Shown: one piece after another, positions 49,228 through 61,280 of the stretch
How the letters are laid out: each line of letters starts with the position of its first letter
Position numbering within the stretch: the stretch's first letter is position 1
Source of the DNA: Magicicada septendecula
Lineage: Eukaryota; Arthropoda; Insecta; Hemiptera; Cicadidae
Length of the DNA: 64,000 bases
Reading direction: 5' to 3'
Assembly: GCA_034769895.1 (NCBI GenBank)
Contig: CM068367.1
Location: 109,724,654 to 109,788,653 of the forward strand
Notes under the pieces: generated by a model
The model's input: the letters and a program-made list of their open reading frames with translations, nothing else
What the model was told of the DNA's origin: nothing
Database searches by the model: none
Made by a program: the position numbers and the translations under genes

Positions 49228-49264
49228 TCGACGTTTCGACAATATTTATTGTCATCTTCAGGAC
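49228..49264 (-). ncRNA. Hammerhead-like hairpin motif (left arm)
   Basis: Minus strand: CTGAAGAT, perfect 6-bp stem GACAAT/ATTGTC with an AAAT loop, GAAACGTCGACGC. Mirror of 50351-50385. Confidence 0.5.
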
Positions 49265-50347
49265 CTGTGTATGAAATACAATAGAAATATCAAACATAAC
49301 GAAACAATTAAATATTTGGGTGAATGTGTTGGTGTATGTGAGTGTGTGCGTGCGTATGTATGTATCATTTTATATGTGAAGACTTATGATAGTTTGTTTA
49401 CATCTTCAAATTATCTTTAAGAAAACGAGCAAATTATAGTATGAGAGAACTTAATTTATACAGTATTACAATTTAAATTACTAATGTAATGTTACTTTAA
49501 TTAATTAAACAAACAATAATCAACAATTCGATATTAGATTGGTACATAAATTGTTTATACCTGCAGCAGTCAACATATAGCAAAGTAATATATTACCTAT
49601 AACTAAAACAGATTAGGGGATGTTCACTACGTAATTATTAAAAGTTATTTTTACCATGTTTCACTCCCTACTGGTGTTAACAAACAATCATAATTTAGAA
49701 ACATACAATTTACACAATACTGTAAAACTTAACGACTTAAATCAGATAGTTGACAAGGCTTAAATCAGATAGTTGACAAGGGTTACAAACAAAAGTTTCT
49801 GGTAAATATTACTAACTTTTGTTTGTAACCCTTGTCAACTATCTGATTTAAGCCTTGTCAACTATCTGATTTAAGTCGTAAAGTTTTACAGTATTGTGTA
49901 AATTGTAAGTTTCTAAATTATGATTGTTTGTTAACACCAGTAGGGAGTGAAACATGGTAAAAATAACTTTTAATAATTACGTAGTGAACATCCCCTAATC
50001 TGTTTTAGTTATAGGTAATATATTACTTTGCTATATGTTGACTGCTGCAGGTATAAACAATTTATGTACCAATCTAATATCATATCGAATTGTTGATTAT
50101 TGTTTGATTAATTAATTAAAGTAACATTACATTAGTAATTTAAATTGTAATACTGTATAAATTAAGTTCTCTCATACTATAATTTGCTCGTTTTCTTAAA
50201 GATAATTTGAAGATGTAAACAAACTATCATAAGTCTTCACATATAAAATGATACATACGCACGCACACACTCACATACACCAACACGTTCACCCAAATAT
50301 TTAATTGTTTCGTTATGTTTGATATTTCTATTGTATTTCATACACAG

Positions 50348-50385
50348 GTCCTGAAGATGACAATAAATATTGTCGAAACGTCGAC
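50348..50385 (+). ncRNA. Hammerhead-like hairpin motif (right arm)
   Basis: GTC (50348-50350), CTGAAGA plus T (50351-50358), 6-bp stem GACAAT/ATTGTC, GAA (50375-50377), palindromic ACGT (50378-50381), C17 at 50382, then GAC pairing with GTC. A four-base palindromic stem III can only form between two molecules, as known for minimal hammerheads. Triplet GTC is the classic cleavage site. Confidence 0.5.
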
Positions 50386-50499
50386 GCAAAATAGCTAAAA
50401 TTTGTATTATTGACCGATCCTCACTAACCATCCACTAAAACATTCACTGATTGACGGTCACTAAAAGATTTAAGGATGTATTAGTAGTGTTATTTTCGT

Positions 50500-51540
50500 T
50501 AATGTAACTGAAAGTTATCAATATTGTATACAGCTATAGCACTCGTCTCTATGCAGCGGTAATGGTTGCAGTCTACTGCAGCCTTATAATAGTGAAGTCG
50601 CTGTAATATTAATCCTACTGGTTTCTGTCCGAATAGGATCCGATGCAGCAGGAAGTGAAGAGAATGTGTTCTGATTGCGCGTGCATACCTCTTCTTACTC
50701 TCTTTCACCGACCTCGTCTGTTTACGTCTTCTCACACTTCTCCAATTGCTCGTCTCGTATTGACAACGCTTTCTTTCAATCGCTTATTCTCGTTTCGCTG
50801 GTTATTTCTCCTTGTAGTACAATGTATGTTTCTTTTTTTCATTCTTCTGTCACTGCAGCCTTCTAAGTCTGTCTAGTAAGAACCCCGTTTTATTTTTCTC
50901 GGTCCGTCCCTGTCTCTCAGTATTCATCTTCTATTTCATCGTTTCCACTTTGCCTGCTTCTGTAATCCTCGGCGTCTCTCATCTGTCTTCTCAGTTTTTA
51001 TAACTTCTTCGCCACCTCTCTCTCCCCTTTTCGCTCTTTGTTTTTAATTCTTCTATATTATTCTTCCTTTACTATTTTTGCTCTTCCCTCGGTGTCTCTT
51101 TTTCTCAGACCCATTGACGACAGACCGACCGATCGAATTCACCGACCGATGTTACTTTGGTTTATCTATTTTATCATCTTTATTTTTGTTCATAATCATC
51201 TTCATCAACGATTAAAACAAAATTTTTGTTTGTTTTGTTCCTTGCCTATTTATTTTTACCTGTCAGTCGTTTCATTAAAAACTTACGGAGTATAAATCAG
51301 GCTTGATAATACTAAGTTTTTTAAAAGGCGACACTCATCATATAATAATTGTTTTCGACTTGTTAGGTGATTAAATAAATAGTTAAATAATTACTAGTCG
51401 AATAACGCTAGAAAAGAAGAAAAACCGAAAGACCGTAGAACCGTTGCCCGAACGGCATTCACCAGAAACTTAACGTACAAGTATTACAATGATCATGATC
51501 GGGGCGTTATGGAATTAATTTCAAATAAAGGTCAACGGTT
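50500..51540. other. Non-coding, strongly pyrimidine-rich stretch
   Basis: 50670-51090 is dominated by C and T on the plus strand. Several overlapping open frames with Leu/Ser/Phe-rich content arise from this bias and have no homology. Confidence 0.5.
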
Positions 51541-51640
51541 GTGAACCAGGACCTTCATGCACTGAGGATGACCTCCGCAATTGAGCAAACGTGATGACGA
51601 ACTTGATCTCGGATTACGGTTGTACAGCCCGATTGACTTT
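51540..51640 (+). repeat. Single diverged copy of the 47321-47561 repeat type
   Basis: CTGAGGAT at 51562-51569, a CTC/GAG stem, then AAACGTGATG, and downstream TACGGTTGTACAGCCCG, which parallels TACGGCCTTACAGCCCG at 47550-47566. Degenerate motif, no mirrored partner. Confidence 0.4.
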
Positions 51641-51889
51641 AACGAAATCGACATATGACCGTGACAGATGTATTATTTCTGTGACACTCTTATCTTCCTA
51701 GTTGAGGCGATAGAATTTTTTCTGCTTGGAAGACAGTCCTAGCTCAGTCTCCACTCAACTCAGTTTGAACTCAACTCCTACATGCATTTTTTGAACTGCA
51801 TTATTCGCCAAGCAGATTTAGACTTTCTTAGACGTTGCAGAGCAGATTTAGACTTTGTGGTGGAACCTATAATAGATTTGTGTATGATA

Positions 51890-51891
<2 letters not shown>

Positions 51892-51940
<49 letters not shown>
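51892..51940. repeat. (GA)n microsatellite
   Basis: About 49 bp of GA. Confidence 0.97.
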
Positions 51941-51943
<3 letters not shown>

Positions 51944-51944
51944 G

Positions 51945-52860
51945 TGTATGTAGAAACTAGTACTTCTTTTCTTCTTTTACTTATCGTATTCTTTTTACGC
52001 TTCATTATAGTTACTCTGCAAAACCCGGTTTGGCAATCGCTTACTTTCTCTTAAATATTTCTCGGCCACTGCTGGGTAGGATAACACTCCCCGTGTTAGA
52101 AGGCCTTATTGTCCAATTTTTCTTCATGTGACTGTAATTTATTTTCTGTCGGGGCGTGTCCTTTCTACCGTTTGAAATAGGCCTACCACTCAAAACTTCA
52201 GTCCTTAGTTCTTGTGCTCTAATTTTTACGACTACCTGTGTGACTATCGCAATTTGTTTTGTATGTGTGGTAGATTAAACGAATATCCCAGATAACGTAT
52301 GTGGCTATAACTCTGAATCACTTTTTATAGATGGTTTGTTATGTTCAAAACGGATTGACGCGCCTGTGATAAAACCGGCCGTGGTACTGACCGATTATTT
52401 GAACAGTTGATCCGACCGTTGTCAGTATGTGTCTGCCTACAGTTATTTCGTATTTTAATTTGCAGACGATCCTACGTCATCCACGATTACGCACTACGAA
52501 CATAACATAAATATAATAGAATATTATTATGTTTTCACTCTCTTGTGTTTTCTGCAGTTCACATCGGCATCCACGCCAAACTGCCAAATCCGCGTTTGTT
52601 TAGCCCAGTTTCGAGCTCTCTCTACCCCCCCCGCCGATGCAGAGCATCTATCTGCGTTTACCATCATCGCGTGTAAATATCATTTCCTCCGTTCACACAC
52701 ACCCGCACGGGGAGAGATAACAGTGTGAAACTGTGATTACCGTTCGACGCAGCGCACCGTTTCCTTTCGGCGGCAGCGGGCGCCCTGAGTTTCATTAATT
52801 TCGTATTAAACAGTGTAGCAGTAGTAGTGTCAGCGACGGCAATCAATACGCAGCCAGATG
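51945..52860. other. Non-coding stretch, no gene seen
   Basis: A CpG-richer part at 52560-52800 includes CGGCGGCAGCGGGCGCCC (near 52760-52783). No open frame with homology. Confidence 0.45.

Positions 52861-52863
<3 letters not shown>

Positions 52864-52906
<43 letters not shown>
52864..52906. repeat. (GT)n microsatellite
   Basis: About 43 bp of GT, followed 30 bp later by short GAC/ACT/GCT triplet runs (52929-52960). Confidence 0.97.
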
Positions 52907-52908
<2 letters not shown>

Positions 52909-53289
52909 GGTACTACTCTATATTACCGGCGACGACGACTACTACTGCTGCTGCTGCTTCATTTGTTAAATCAAAATTACATTGCGCCAAACAGATCCTG
53001 ACATATGCGTACCCTCTCTCTGATATTATTATCAGCGAGCGTGTAACTATCAGAAAAGCAATACTGCAATTATAATTGGAAACTACATACGCGTGTTGTA
53101 ATTGACTGAGCACCGTATTGTGGTTGAAATGGATTTACGACGGTGTCACTGACGGCCAGCAGAAGCGAAATTTTAAATTTGACTCTTTCTTCTATTGTTA
53201 GCTCCTCCCTTTGGGACATTTCCCGTACTCTGTTAAATGTCTTCCTCTCCTTCTTTACAAGCCTTCTCCTATAAAGTCTACGCCGATTA

Positions 53290-53490
53290 TGTCGGTTCAT
53301 TCTTGCAGTGGCTCTTCTAAACACGTAAATGGACGTCGTGTCCTGACTAGTAGATTCAAAGACCAGATAGAGGAGGACCTCAAAAAGCTGAACATAAGAA
53401 ACTGAAAAGCCAGGGCACGCATTAGGGAAGAATGGAGTCGACTTTTGGAGCAGGCCAAGACCCACCAAGGGTTGTAGAGCCACGACTCTT
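53290..53490 (+). pseudogene. LINE reverse-transcriptase C-terminal tail
   Basis: SRFKDQIEEDLKKLNIRN, a TGA in place of Trp, then KARARIREEWSRLLEQAK and THQGL. This is the final segment of LINE ORF2 proteins (pattern RWxDQVxEDLxxLxIxNWxxxAxDRxxWRxLLxxAKTH). It ends near GAGCCACGACTC at 53477-53488. Only the last 60 or so codons remain. Confidence 0.7.
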
Positions 53491-53933
53491 GATGAGACAT
53501 CTTTTACTTTGCCTTCAATGGATGACTAAAATCAATATTCTATACATTTATTTTGTGCGATGTGCCGTAAGTAACACATCTTCCTTTCTTTTACTCTTCC
53601 TGTAATTTCTTTTGTTCACGTATGCATTGAAATACATCATATTACTGATATATCTACCGTTGTGTCGGTAATAGCACAATTAGAAACCTGTTTAAAACTC
53701 GTTCTATTGTACTTTCCCCATTTTAATTGTTATATTTTCTACTGTTTCTCTTTCCAATGTTTTGTGGGGTTTCCTTTTCTTTTGCGCTCTATTAAAAAGT
53801 TTTTCTTCAGTCATTCCAAGCTATCAACTGTACCATTTCAGTAGTCGTGTGCCTCCGTCATGTGATAGTGATCGTACGGCAAGTTATTTCTTTACTTTAG
53901 ACTTTCTAATTACTTCACAGCTGTTTGACACAA

Positions 53934-54258
53934 ATTCTCTGCTGTTATTTAGTAGCTCAATGGCAGCTTTCAATTTTAATCCGAAGAACTTTTAAGAGTA
54001 ATGTTTTCTTTAGGCAACAAGCAATGTTATATTACTAATAACCTAAGGGTCATGTTTTCTTAAGGCAACAAAGCAACGTTATATTACTAATAACCTTATA
54101 CCAATTTTTGACGCTGTTATACCAAATTATCTGCTGTTATTTAGTAGCTCAATGGCAGCTTTCAATTTTAATCCGAAGAACTTATTAAGAGTAATGTGTT
54201 CTTAAGGCAACAAACAACGTTATATTACTAATAACCTTATACGAATTTTTGACCCGGC
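53934..54258 (+). repeat. Tandem duplication, about two and a half units
   Basis: CTGCTGTTATTTAGTAGCTC at about 53940 recurs at about 54132, each followed by ATCCGAAGAACTT, GAGTAATG and GTTATATTACTAATAACCT. A partial unit (54046-54125) with the last part lies between them. Few differences, so rather recent. Confidence 0.85.
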
Positions 54259-54259
54259 C

Positions 54260-56590
54260 AATTATATTAGTACTGCTACTCTCAACACACTGATGACTAT
54301 ACTTGTTACAGGAAGTGATAGGCTATTGTCTAAAAAAAGTGTTTTAACTGATAAATGACATTATGAACGGAATGACATCGTTCAGGATTGGTAACAGTCC
54401 GTTTTGTCTTTCAAAATTACTGACAGGTATCACTTGTATTATAGAATTTATAACCGACCTTGAAAATATACAGCTTGCTACGAACACGTACCTATGTAGT
54501 AAGTGATAAATAGTTTCAGACCTTGGTCCATGATATTTCATGGATTGTGTGTGAATCAAAATGTCACTGTCTGTTAAATGTTTTTTGATTTGTGCAAGGT
54601 AGGTTATATGACAGAATTAAAGGTTGACTTCTCTTTTCAGATACTGTAATTAGAAGTCGTATTTATTATGTTTGGTATTAAATTGAAATTTAATTTTTCT
54701 TAATAACAATATGCATTGGGAGTGTTTGCGTGGACTGTTTGTGCCGAATACTATGATTCTGAAAAATTATTCTTACATCCGTATCAAACAACAAAAATGA
54801 AAACTGAGTTAAAATTAGGTCTACAAAAAATTTGCAAAAACACATTGTTGGTAACAAATGCATCGAGTGAAATAAGAGAGGGAAGGAAGGAGGGAGAGAG
54901 AGATAGAGACAGAGTGAGGTAGAGTGAGGGAGCTTTGTTACTTATATGATGCCATATTAGATTTTGTCGAGTTGCATATTCGATTAATTAATTCCATTAT
55001 TATCTTTTTTAGATACTTTGTATGTAGCACATAATCAGCGTATACGAAGGCTTGCATTTAGTGTTCCACGAACACAGTGCTGATATCGATATGTCAATAT
55101 TACCGGTACACATAAAATTCCGACCCGTACAACGCGGTTATAAATTCGCGTGCTTCCGTTCAACTAATACGCTCAGATAAGGTTTTTAACGAATTTTAAT
55201 TTTATGTAGGATCGTGTAGTTGGGCGCAGTCTTCAGTGACTTCAGTAAACTGTTTCATTAATTATGCGTCACTAGCCCGAGCGGTTTTCTGTATCACCCA
55301 CCCACCCACCCACGTGTATTCGAACAGTGTACGACACGTACGATAAGCAAGCAACGATCGGAACTTTACTGAGCTTCACCACTGCTGTTTATGTTCGTTG
55401 CCTGTTCAGATTTCAGTGGGTGTCTTCCACAGGCTTACACCTCAGGGCCGCTTGTAGTATTCGTGCTACGTGCATTTTTCATCGCTGTTGGTAATTTCTC
55501 GTCTCATATACAGTGTTAACGATTCCCAGTTCGTCTCACGTATGCACGCTTCTTAACATATGCATCCTTTCATTTCCGTGAGAATTTCACGTCTGTCTCA
55601 TTTTGGCTTTACCAGTGTCTGTAGGTCACACGTTGGCCAACAGAAGCAGTACTGTCCATAAAGCGAAACCAGTTTGCCCATTGTCTTTGCAAGTCATTTT
55701 CTTTTTTTTTTTTTCAATTTGCCTTTTTAAATACGCGACAACACAACAACTTTTGGGCAACTGATGCGATAGATACAACAATATGTATAACTTATATTTT
55801 TATTTAACTATCGTGCTTTCTAGTTATAACTAGTTTACTGATTATGTTCGATGGTGATGATATACTGAGATCAACTTACATTTAAAAGACACGTGCCAAA
55901 CTGGAACTAACAGAATTTGAACAAAAATCTGTAAGATATTTCATTTTGATCCAGACGGTAATCAATTCAAACAGTATCTAATCTAACTATAACGAATAAA
56001 TAGTTGTGGCGAAGAAAATCGGTACGATTCTTGAAATGGGGTCTTAATATGCGGTTGTACTTGTTTAGATGCTGAGTAAAATTGCTTGGATCCTGATAGA
56101 GTATTAAAACTGTGAGAAAACATGCGTGCCGCTTCTTTAACATCCGATCACATTCAGTCTTGAAGGAAGAACTGAGAAATAACTACAATAGAAATACCGA
56201 AGACATCGTATATAATGAGGGAAGGAGTGAGGAGACTAGTGAATTATTGTCTTCAACTGCTGTACTGAAGAAAACAAAATGTTAACAATTTTATGTCGAA
56301 AGCTAGTTGAGTTTAAAAGGTGCGGGATCAATAACAGAGACGTTATAACAATTTAAAAAAGCGAGTCCTTAAAATTTATGTTTTGTTGCTGATTACTTCA
56401 AATTCAACGAGGGCATCTGACAACGCTATAACGGAAAATTTGAGCAACTGCTAATTTTACTTAATCAACTATGCTGAACGCAAAGAAATGGGTGTGTTTT
56501 AGAAAGCGGAGAGGTATTGAGACGCCAGAACCGTAAGGCGGCATTGAAAGAAAATTAACTTGTAAAAAATCTGTAGAGTAAAGCGGTAGG
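54260..56590. other. Non-coding stretch, no gene seen
   Basis: Contains a GA-rich patch (54877-54933), a CACCCACCC run (55296-55313) and a T run (55704-55715). No homology on either strand. Confidence 0.45.
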
Positions 56591-56599
56591 TTAATAACG

Positions 56600-58400
56600 C
56601 CGGCGCTGGGGTTGACGAATATAATGAATGTACTTTTAGGCTAAGTCACGTTTTGGGACACAACTGTCATAAAGTGTATTATTTGCTAAGATAGTAAGGG
56701 TGTTTGCCAAACGTTGTAAACTTAAGTGCATATAACAATAGATACCGTTAGACGAGAAAGAGCGTTGTGTGTGAGAGATAACGATAGACGCTAGTTTTTA
56801 AGCACGTGGAATACGGAAAAACGTTGGGCGAATCAGAAAAAGCGTCATGTATCGCGCGGGAGGTTTTAGTTAAGCAGATTGGGCGAATTTGCATTTAGCG
56901 GTAGTTTAAACCTATAGGAATATTTTGCTGTAGATCGTAGGTAAGGGACACTCAAAGCAAGTATATATTATGAACTAAGAGGGAAATAAGTTAGTCTTCT
57001 TTATATCGGCGGAATTACACGAAGAGACTCGCGTACGCTGTTTTGCGTTAATTATATATTTTAATAAGTAATGTAAAGAATAAGTAAATTCGCAGAAGTA
57101 ACAGAGTACGGGAACGCGATAATTACTAATACTAAATTTATAAAGTTTCTTAAACCGTAATAAGTAAATGAGTGGATGATCGGAGTTATAATAAACAACA
57201 AGAAGTAATAATACATATGAAGTTCCATTAATTCAATACGTTGTGGTAAATCGCGGAAGAAGGCGAATGAGTTCGGAGTAAAGTCACGACGGTGTAAGAT
57301 AGTCGAGCCATACGCGACGCGACTGTGTTAGATGCACTTAAGGTCAATTCAATAATCTTTGTGTCCAGAGTGTATAATTATACGACATAGTTATATGTAT
57401 AATCCATATGTCAAGTGCAGTGTACCTCTGTGGTAAAGTGAATTAGTGCAGTTTTAACCAGGATTAACACACAACAACGGCTACTGACGACTCACCGATT
57501 TACATCATCTTCAGGACTACGCACTTTGGAAGGATTCTTACGCAAGTAAAGAATAATGAACATTTAATTCTGTGTTGTTTGATAAATATTGTAGCGTGAC
57601 AGATAAACACATAAAATGAATGGCATTGATCATTAAAGTAATATAATATAATAACATCAAATCCGAAGAAAGCATTATAATATAAAGAATTAATTCAGAA
57701 CAACCGTGCAGAACAATCATTGATATTAAAAGTATAAGTTCGTATAAAAGAAATGTTACTAGTGATGGATCATCAAAACCAGTTTAATAACTCAAGGTGA
57801 AAAAATATAACCCAGGAAGGTAAGGAGTAGATAAGGAAGCAACCCAGAACATTACTAAACCCACAACGAAGGTAAAGAATAAATAAAAAAGAAACCCAGA
57901 ACAAGGCAAGATCCACCATAAAAGGTGATGCATTTAAAGAAACAAGAAGAGTAGATGAAGAAGTAACCCCAAAAAACGCGATGACATCCAGAAGAAGATG
58001 AAGAACATACAATTCTAAAAAGCCAGAAGAAAAGAAGACATCGTTGAAGAAACAAGAAGAAGACAGCATCCACAAGAAGAAGGAATGCTCTTGTAAAAAA
58101 CACCCATATCCCAAAATAAATAAAAACAATAATAATAAAAAGTATAACGAAGTATTCATGAAAAAAAACCACATGTACAATAGAAATAAGACTAAAAGTG
58201 TATAGAGTAAGAGTTGCAAGTGGACCAAGGTGAAACAATAATATAATACCAAAGAACAAATCTTCATTGTAACCCACAAACAGATCTCTTGATGTTAATA
58301 AGACTAAATAACCATTTAGAAATAGCATCAAGGAGTGTAAAGTGAACCAGTGCTAGTTTGTGTATTATAAAAAATAAACCTTATGTTTCATTATTGGCAG
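56600..58400 (+). repeat. Non-coding TATA-containing repeat, probable copy 3
   Basis: A TATATATTA word at 56962-56970, then AGTCTTCTTTATATCGGCGGA (56993-57013) and GAAGAGACTCGCG (57021-57033), parallel 9847-9854, 9888-9908 and CAGAGACGCG in copy 2 at similar spacing. A purine-rich AGGACTACG/CCAGAAGAAG section (57500-58100) parallels the purine-rich section of the other copies. Two long hydrophobic minus-strand frames (57773-58331) are only the complement of this purine-rich section. Limits are uncertain. Confidence 0.35.
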
Positions 58401-58409
58401 TCACAAACT

Positions 58410-61100
58410 ATGTGAACAACTTTTGAAAAGATACAACTTTTGAGTGACTTATTATTTGTACAGAGGGAATGTAATGCATATGTTAATATAGAGCTGTCAA
58501 TCTGTTTGGAATGACATTTATTTAAATGATAAATAAAAACAGAAGCAGACACAAAGTGACAGGGTACAATTACCCAAAAACCATATTAAAAAACAGTTAA
58601 AAACTGCTAATTAAACTTAATATAAGGAATAGAGAACAAAAATATAGAAATAAGGTTTTGTTTATATAGAATAAGAATTTAAAAAAATGTATTAGTATTA
58701 AGCTGTATGTATAAAAAAGAAAAAATGTCTAATTAGTTTGAAGACAACCATTATTTAAAATTATTTCTTATATGTTACTAGTATTGAAACAGATACTAAT
58801 TGTTATTTTGTTTAATAGAAAAAATGTTTAATTTATATTACAATGTTAAAAAGTCAGAGAGGGTATAACTCAATATGTATTGTTTATATAAAAATTTGTA
58901 TGGAAAAATTGTTAGGAATTTAGGCAAAATGATGAAAACTAAACATCATTAAAACTGAGAAACTAAGTACTTAAATACATTTAAACTGAAGGGATTTAGA
59001 TAAGGTAAACCAGAAACAAAGCCATATAATTAGAAATATAACTTGGAAAGATTTTGTAAAATTATAGCCAGGATTATTAATAAAAATGGAAATGACAGAA
59101 CTCAAAAATTTGGAGAGGGGAGTCATATATTCCAACATAATATTTTAAAACTTAACCAATTCATATAATTGCAAGAAATTAAGGGAATATAAACCTTTTA
59201 TTACAATATGAGATTTAATAATCATAAATATAACTTGATAATGGCAGAATTTGGATAATGACAGGAAGCTGGATTTTGAAATTTACAATATACAAAATGA
59301 AGGTAAAATTACCAATTTTAGATAAAAAACTTAATAAAACGGCATTATTCGATATCAAAATACGCCGAATGAACTGAAGGATAAAATTAAGTAACAACTA
59401 GCTAATAAATTTGAATAATAACCAAAGTATAAGCAGTTATATAATGTAACTTTATTACATGCACAGGATGCAAAATAAAATTCGAACAATGTAAGGTATA
59501 ATATTGCTTTGGCTAAGGTTTTAGTCGGAGGTGAAGGAAGTGAGAGAGTTAATTATTGAACGTTGTACGGGACACTTGACACGAGAAATTAAAACGTATT
59601 AACCTAGTTTCGTATACCATAATGGTGATTAGTAGTATGATCCGAGAGTGAAAATCGCGAGTGGCGGCAAAAAACATTTCACAACTTCAACACAGTGACA
59701 TAAACACCTACAAACGCCTAACTAACATTGTATAGCACAAAACTACATTGAAATAACATTTTAAACTCAATAAAACAGTAATACAACTTAACCATCAAAA
59801 GTGCCTGATCGACAAAAGTGAAACTGACTTATAAATACACCACTTTTCCAAATACAACACCGAAACTTAACCAGAGACACTACACCAACATCAGAAGGAA
59901 GATTTGCAGACACCAGGACGTAAATTCGACAAGAAAACATCTTTATTGGGACGCCAAAACTACGAAGGGACGATTTACAACTTCGACGGCGGCCATTACT
60001 GTTTCATCACCGCTCAACTGAACACTGCCATCTAGTGTTTGTCTGCGACACGGTTCGCAACCTATTTATTTATTTATTTTACTCTTTCAATTGAATATAT
60101 GTACTTTTAGTATTAAGAATTTATCTTGTAACATTATACTTTGTAATCTTTGCCCGATTTCTCTGACTTTTCCCATAAATAGCTGTTCAAAGAACCTTTG
60201 TATTTTATATAAAAATTTGTAATAACATCGATACCCTGAGAATCGATTTAAAAATTGACAAGAGTCCAAATAAACAATTGTCAATAAAATAATTTATATC
60301 TTTCATATTAAAACAGTTCTTTCATTCATAAATATAGCAATTTAAATATACTTTAATTTAAACAAAATATACTACAAGAATTTCACCAAACAGAAGGAAG
60401 ATAACCTCCAAAACGAACGTAAACAAAGATCGATTGTGTTTGGAGACAATCCTATAAGTGGTTGGAGTTTCTTCATAAATACACAAAAGCTTATAAAATT
60501 TTCTAAATACGAGAGAAACATTTCGGAACTTCACGAAACTCAATTAATTAATTGATTAATAAAAAAAAATTAAAAAAAAAATTTTTTTAACAAACAATTT
60601 TATTTTCTTACACGAACACATATTTATATATTTTGTAACACAACACCAATACTTAAACACTATAACCACGTTTAGTTACAATATATATGTTTGTATTCAA
60701 TATAGTGACTCAGTTTGTCAGAAAAGGACTCATTGCTATTTAATAATATTCAATTTGTAAGATAATACGATCCAAGTCATATTTAGAAATTTTGTAATGT
60801 ATAAATGCAAGTGGTTCATTAAAGGTTAATTAATATACTCTAATTTGTGTTTATTATTACTGGCGCCCTGAGGTATAATCAAGAGTCGGTGCACTGGAAT
60901 AGACTATTAAATAAATTATTAATATTATTATTGATCAAGGTAGTTTGTAATCTTATTTCTCACATGCTCGTAGGCCAACATAATTTTCAAATAAATAATT
61001 TAACTCTTTTACAGAGGCCTATCAAGAAGTGTATTACAACGCAGTTTGAAGTTACTTACCTTGTGGGAAATAAATTACTAAGATGTTTACGATCTGCCTC
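58410..61100. other. Very AT-rich non-coding stretch
   Basis: 58600-59500 and 60540-60860 are dominated by A and T. 59560-60060 is somewhat richer in C. No gene or clear repeat recognised. Confidence 0.45.
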
Positions 61101-61197
61101 TAGTTTTAGATATGTAACAGATGAGAAGAAATTCTACTTTTTAGTTATCAATGTAATTTAATCTAGATTTTTATGTTCATATTTTGTTTTGTTTCAG

Positions 61198-61280
61198 GTT
61201 TTGGTTTCGTCACGTTTCAATGTGAGGACGTCGTGGACAAAGTGTGTGAAATTCATTTCCATGAAATCAACAACAAAATG
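61198..61280 (+). CDS. Rbp6: Rbp6/Musashi-family RNA-binding protein, internal exon of RRM2
   Basis: An 83-nt exon between a pyrimidine-rich acceptor (TTTTGTTTTGTTTCAG ending at 61197) and a strong donor GTAAGT (61281-61286). After two bases that complete a Gly codon it encodes [12 protein letters not shown], then [15 protein letters not shown]. This is the end of the second RRM of Musashi-family proteins: FGFVTF is the RNP1 motif, whose aromatic residues stack on RNA, and [11 protein letters not shown] is the stretch before the conserved VECKKAQPKE. The wording HEINNKM with VTFQxED fits insect Rbp6 better than Drosophila msi. Cys in QCED stands where Ser is usual as I know the family. These proteins bind UAG-type sites in 3' UTRs and control translation in neural and germline cells. 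Preceding and following exons were not seen, so introns exceed 2.7 kb downstream and probably tens of kb upstream. Confidence 0.9.

Larger units (their letters stand above)
49161..50488. mobile_element. 1.3-kb near-perfect palindromic element with 12-bp target duplication
   Basis: 49171-49797 and 49814-50441 are inverted copies that look almost identical, with a 16-bp loop (49798-49813). TGTATTAGTAGT flanks the unit on both sides (49161-49172 and 50477-50488), a strong sign of insertion. Each arm carries a hairpin motif about 50-90 bp from its outer end and an inner pair of 25-bp tandem words (GGCTTAAATCAGATAGTTGACAA). A 35-bp non-mirrored piece lies between the right arm and its target repeat. 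There is no coding frame. The paired inverted terminal repeats, the ribozyme-like motif and the 12-bp duplication fit a Penelope-like terminal-repeat pair without its coding body. This assignment is inference. Confidence 0.75.

Noticed and set aside
49181-49420. 79-codon frame, mirrored at 50237-50431
   Set aside because: Identity of the two copies reflects the near-perfect palindrome, not coding constraint.
57773-58331. Two long hydrophobic minus-strand frames that look like membrane proteins
   Set aside because: Complement of a purine-rich repetitive section; Leu/Phe/Ser content follows from composition and both overlapping frames are equally hydrophobic.
61198-61280. Rbp6 exon as a processed pseudogene
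   Set aside because: It has exact acceptor and donor splice sites and stops at an exon border, so it was not copied from mRNA.
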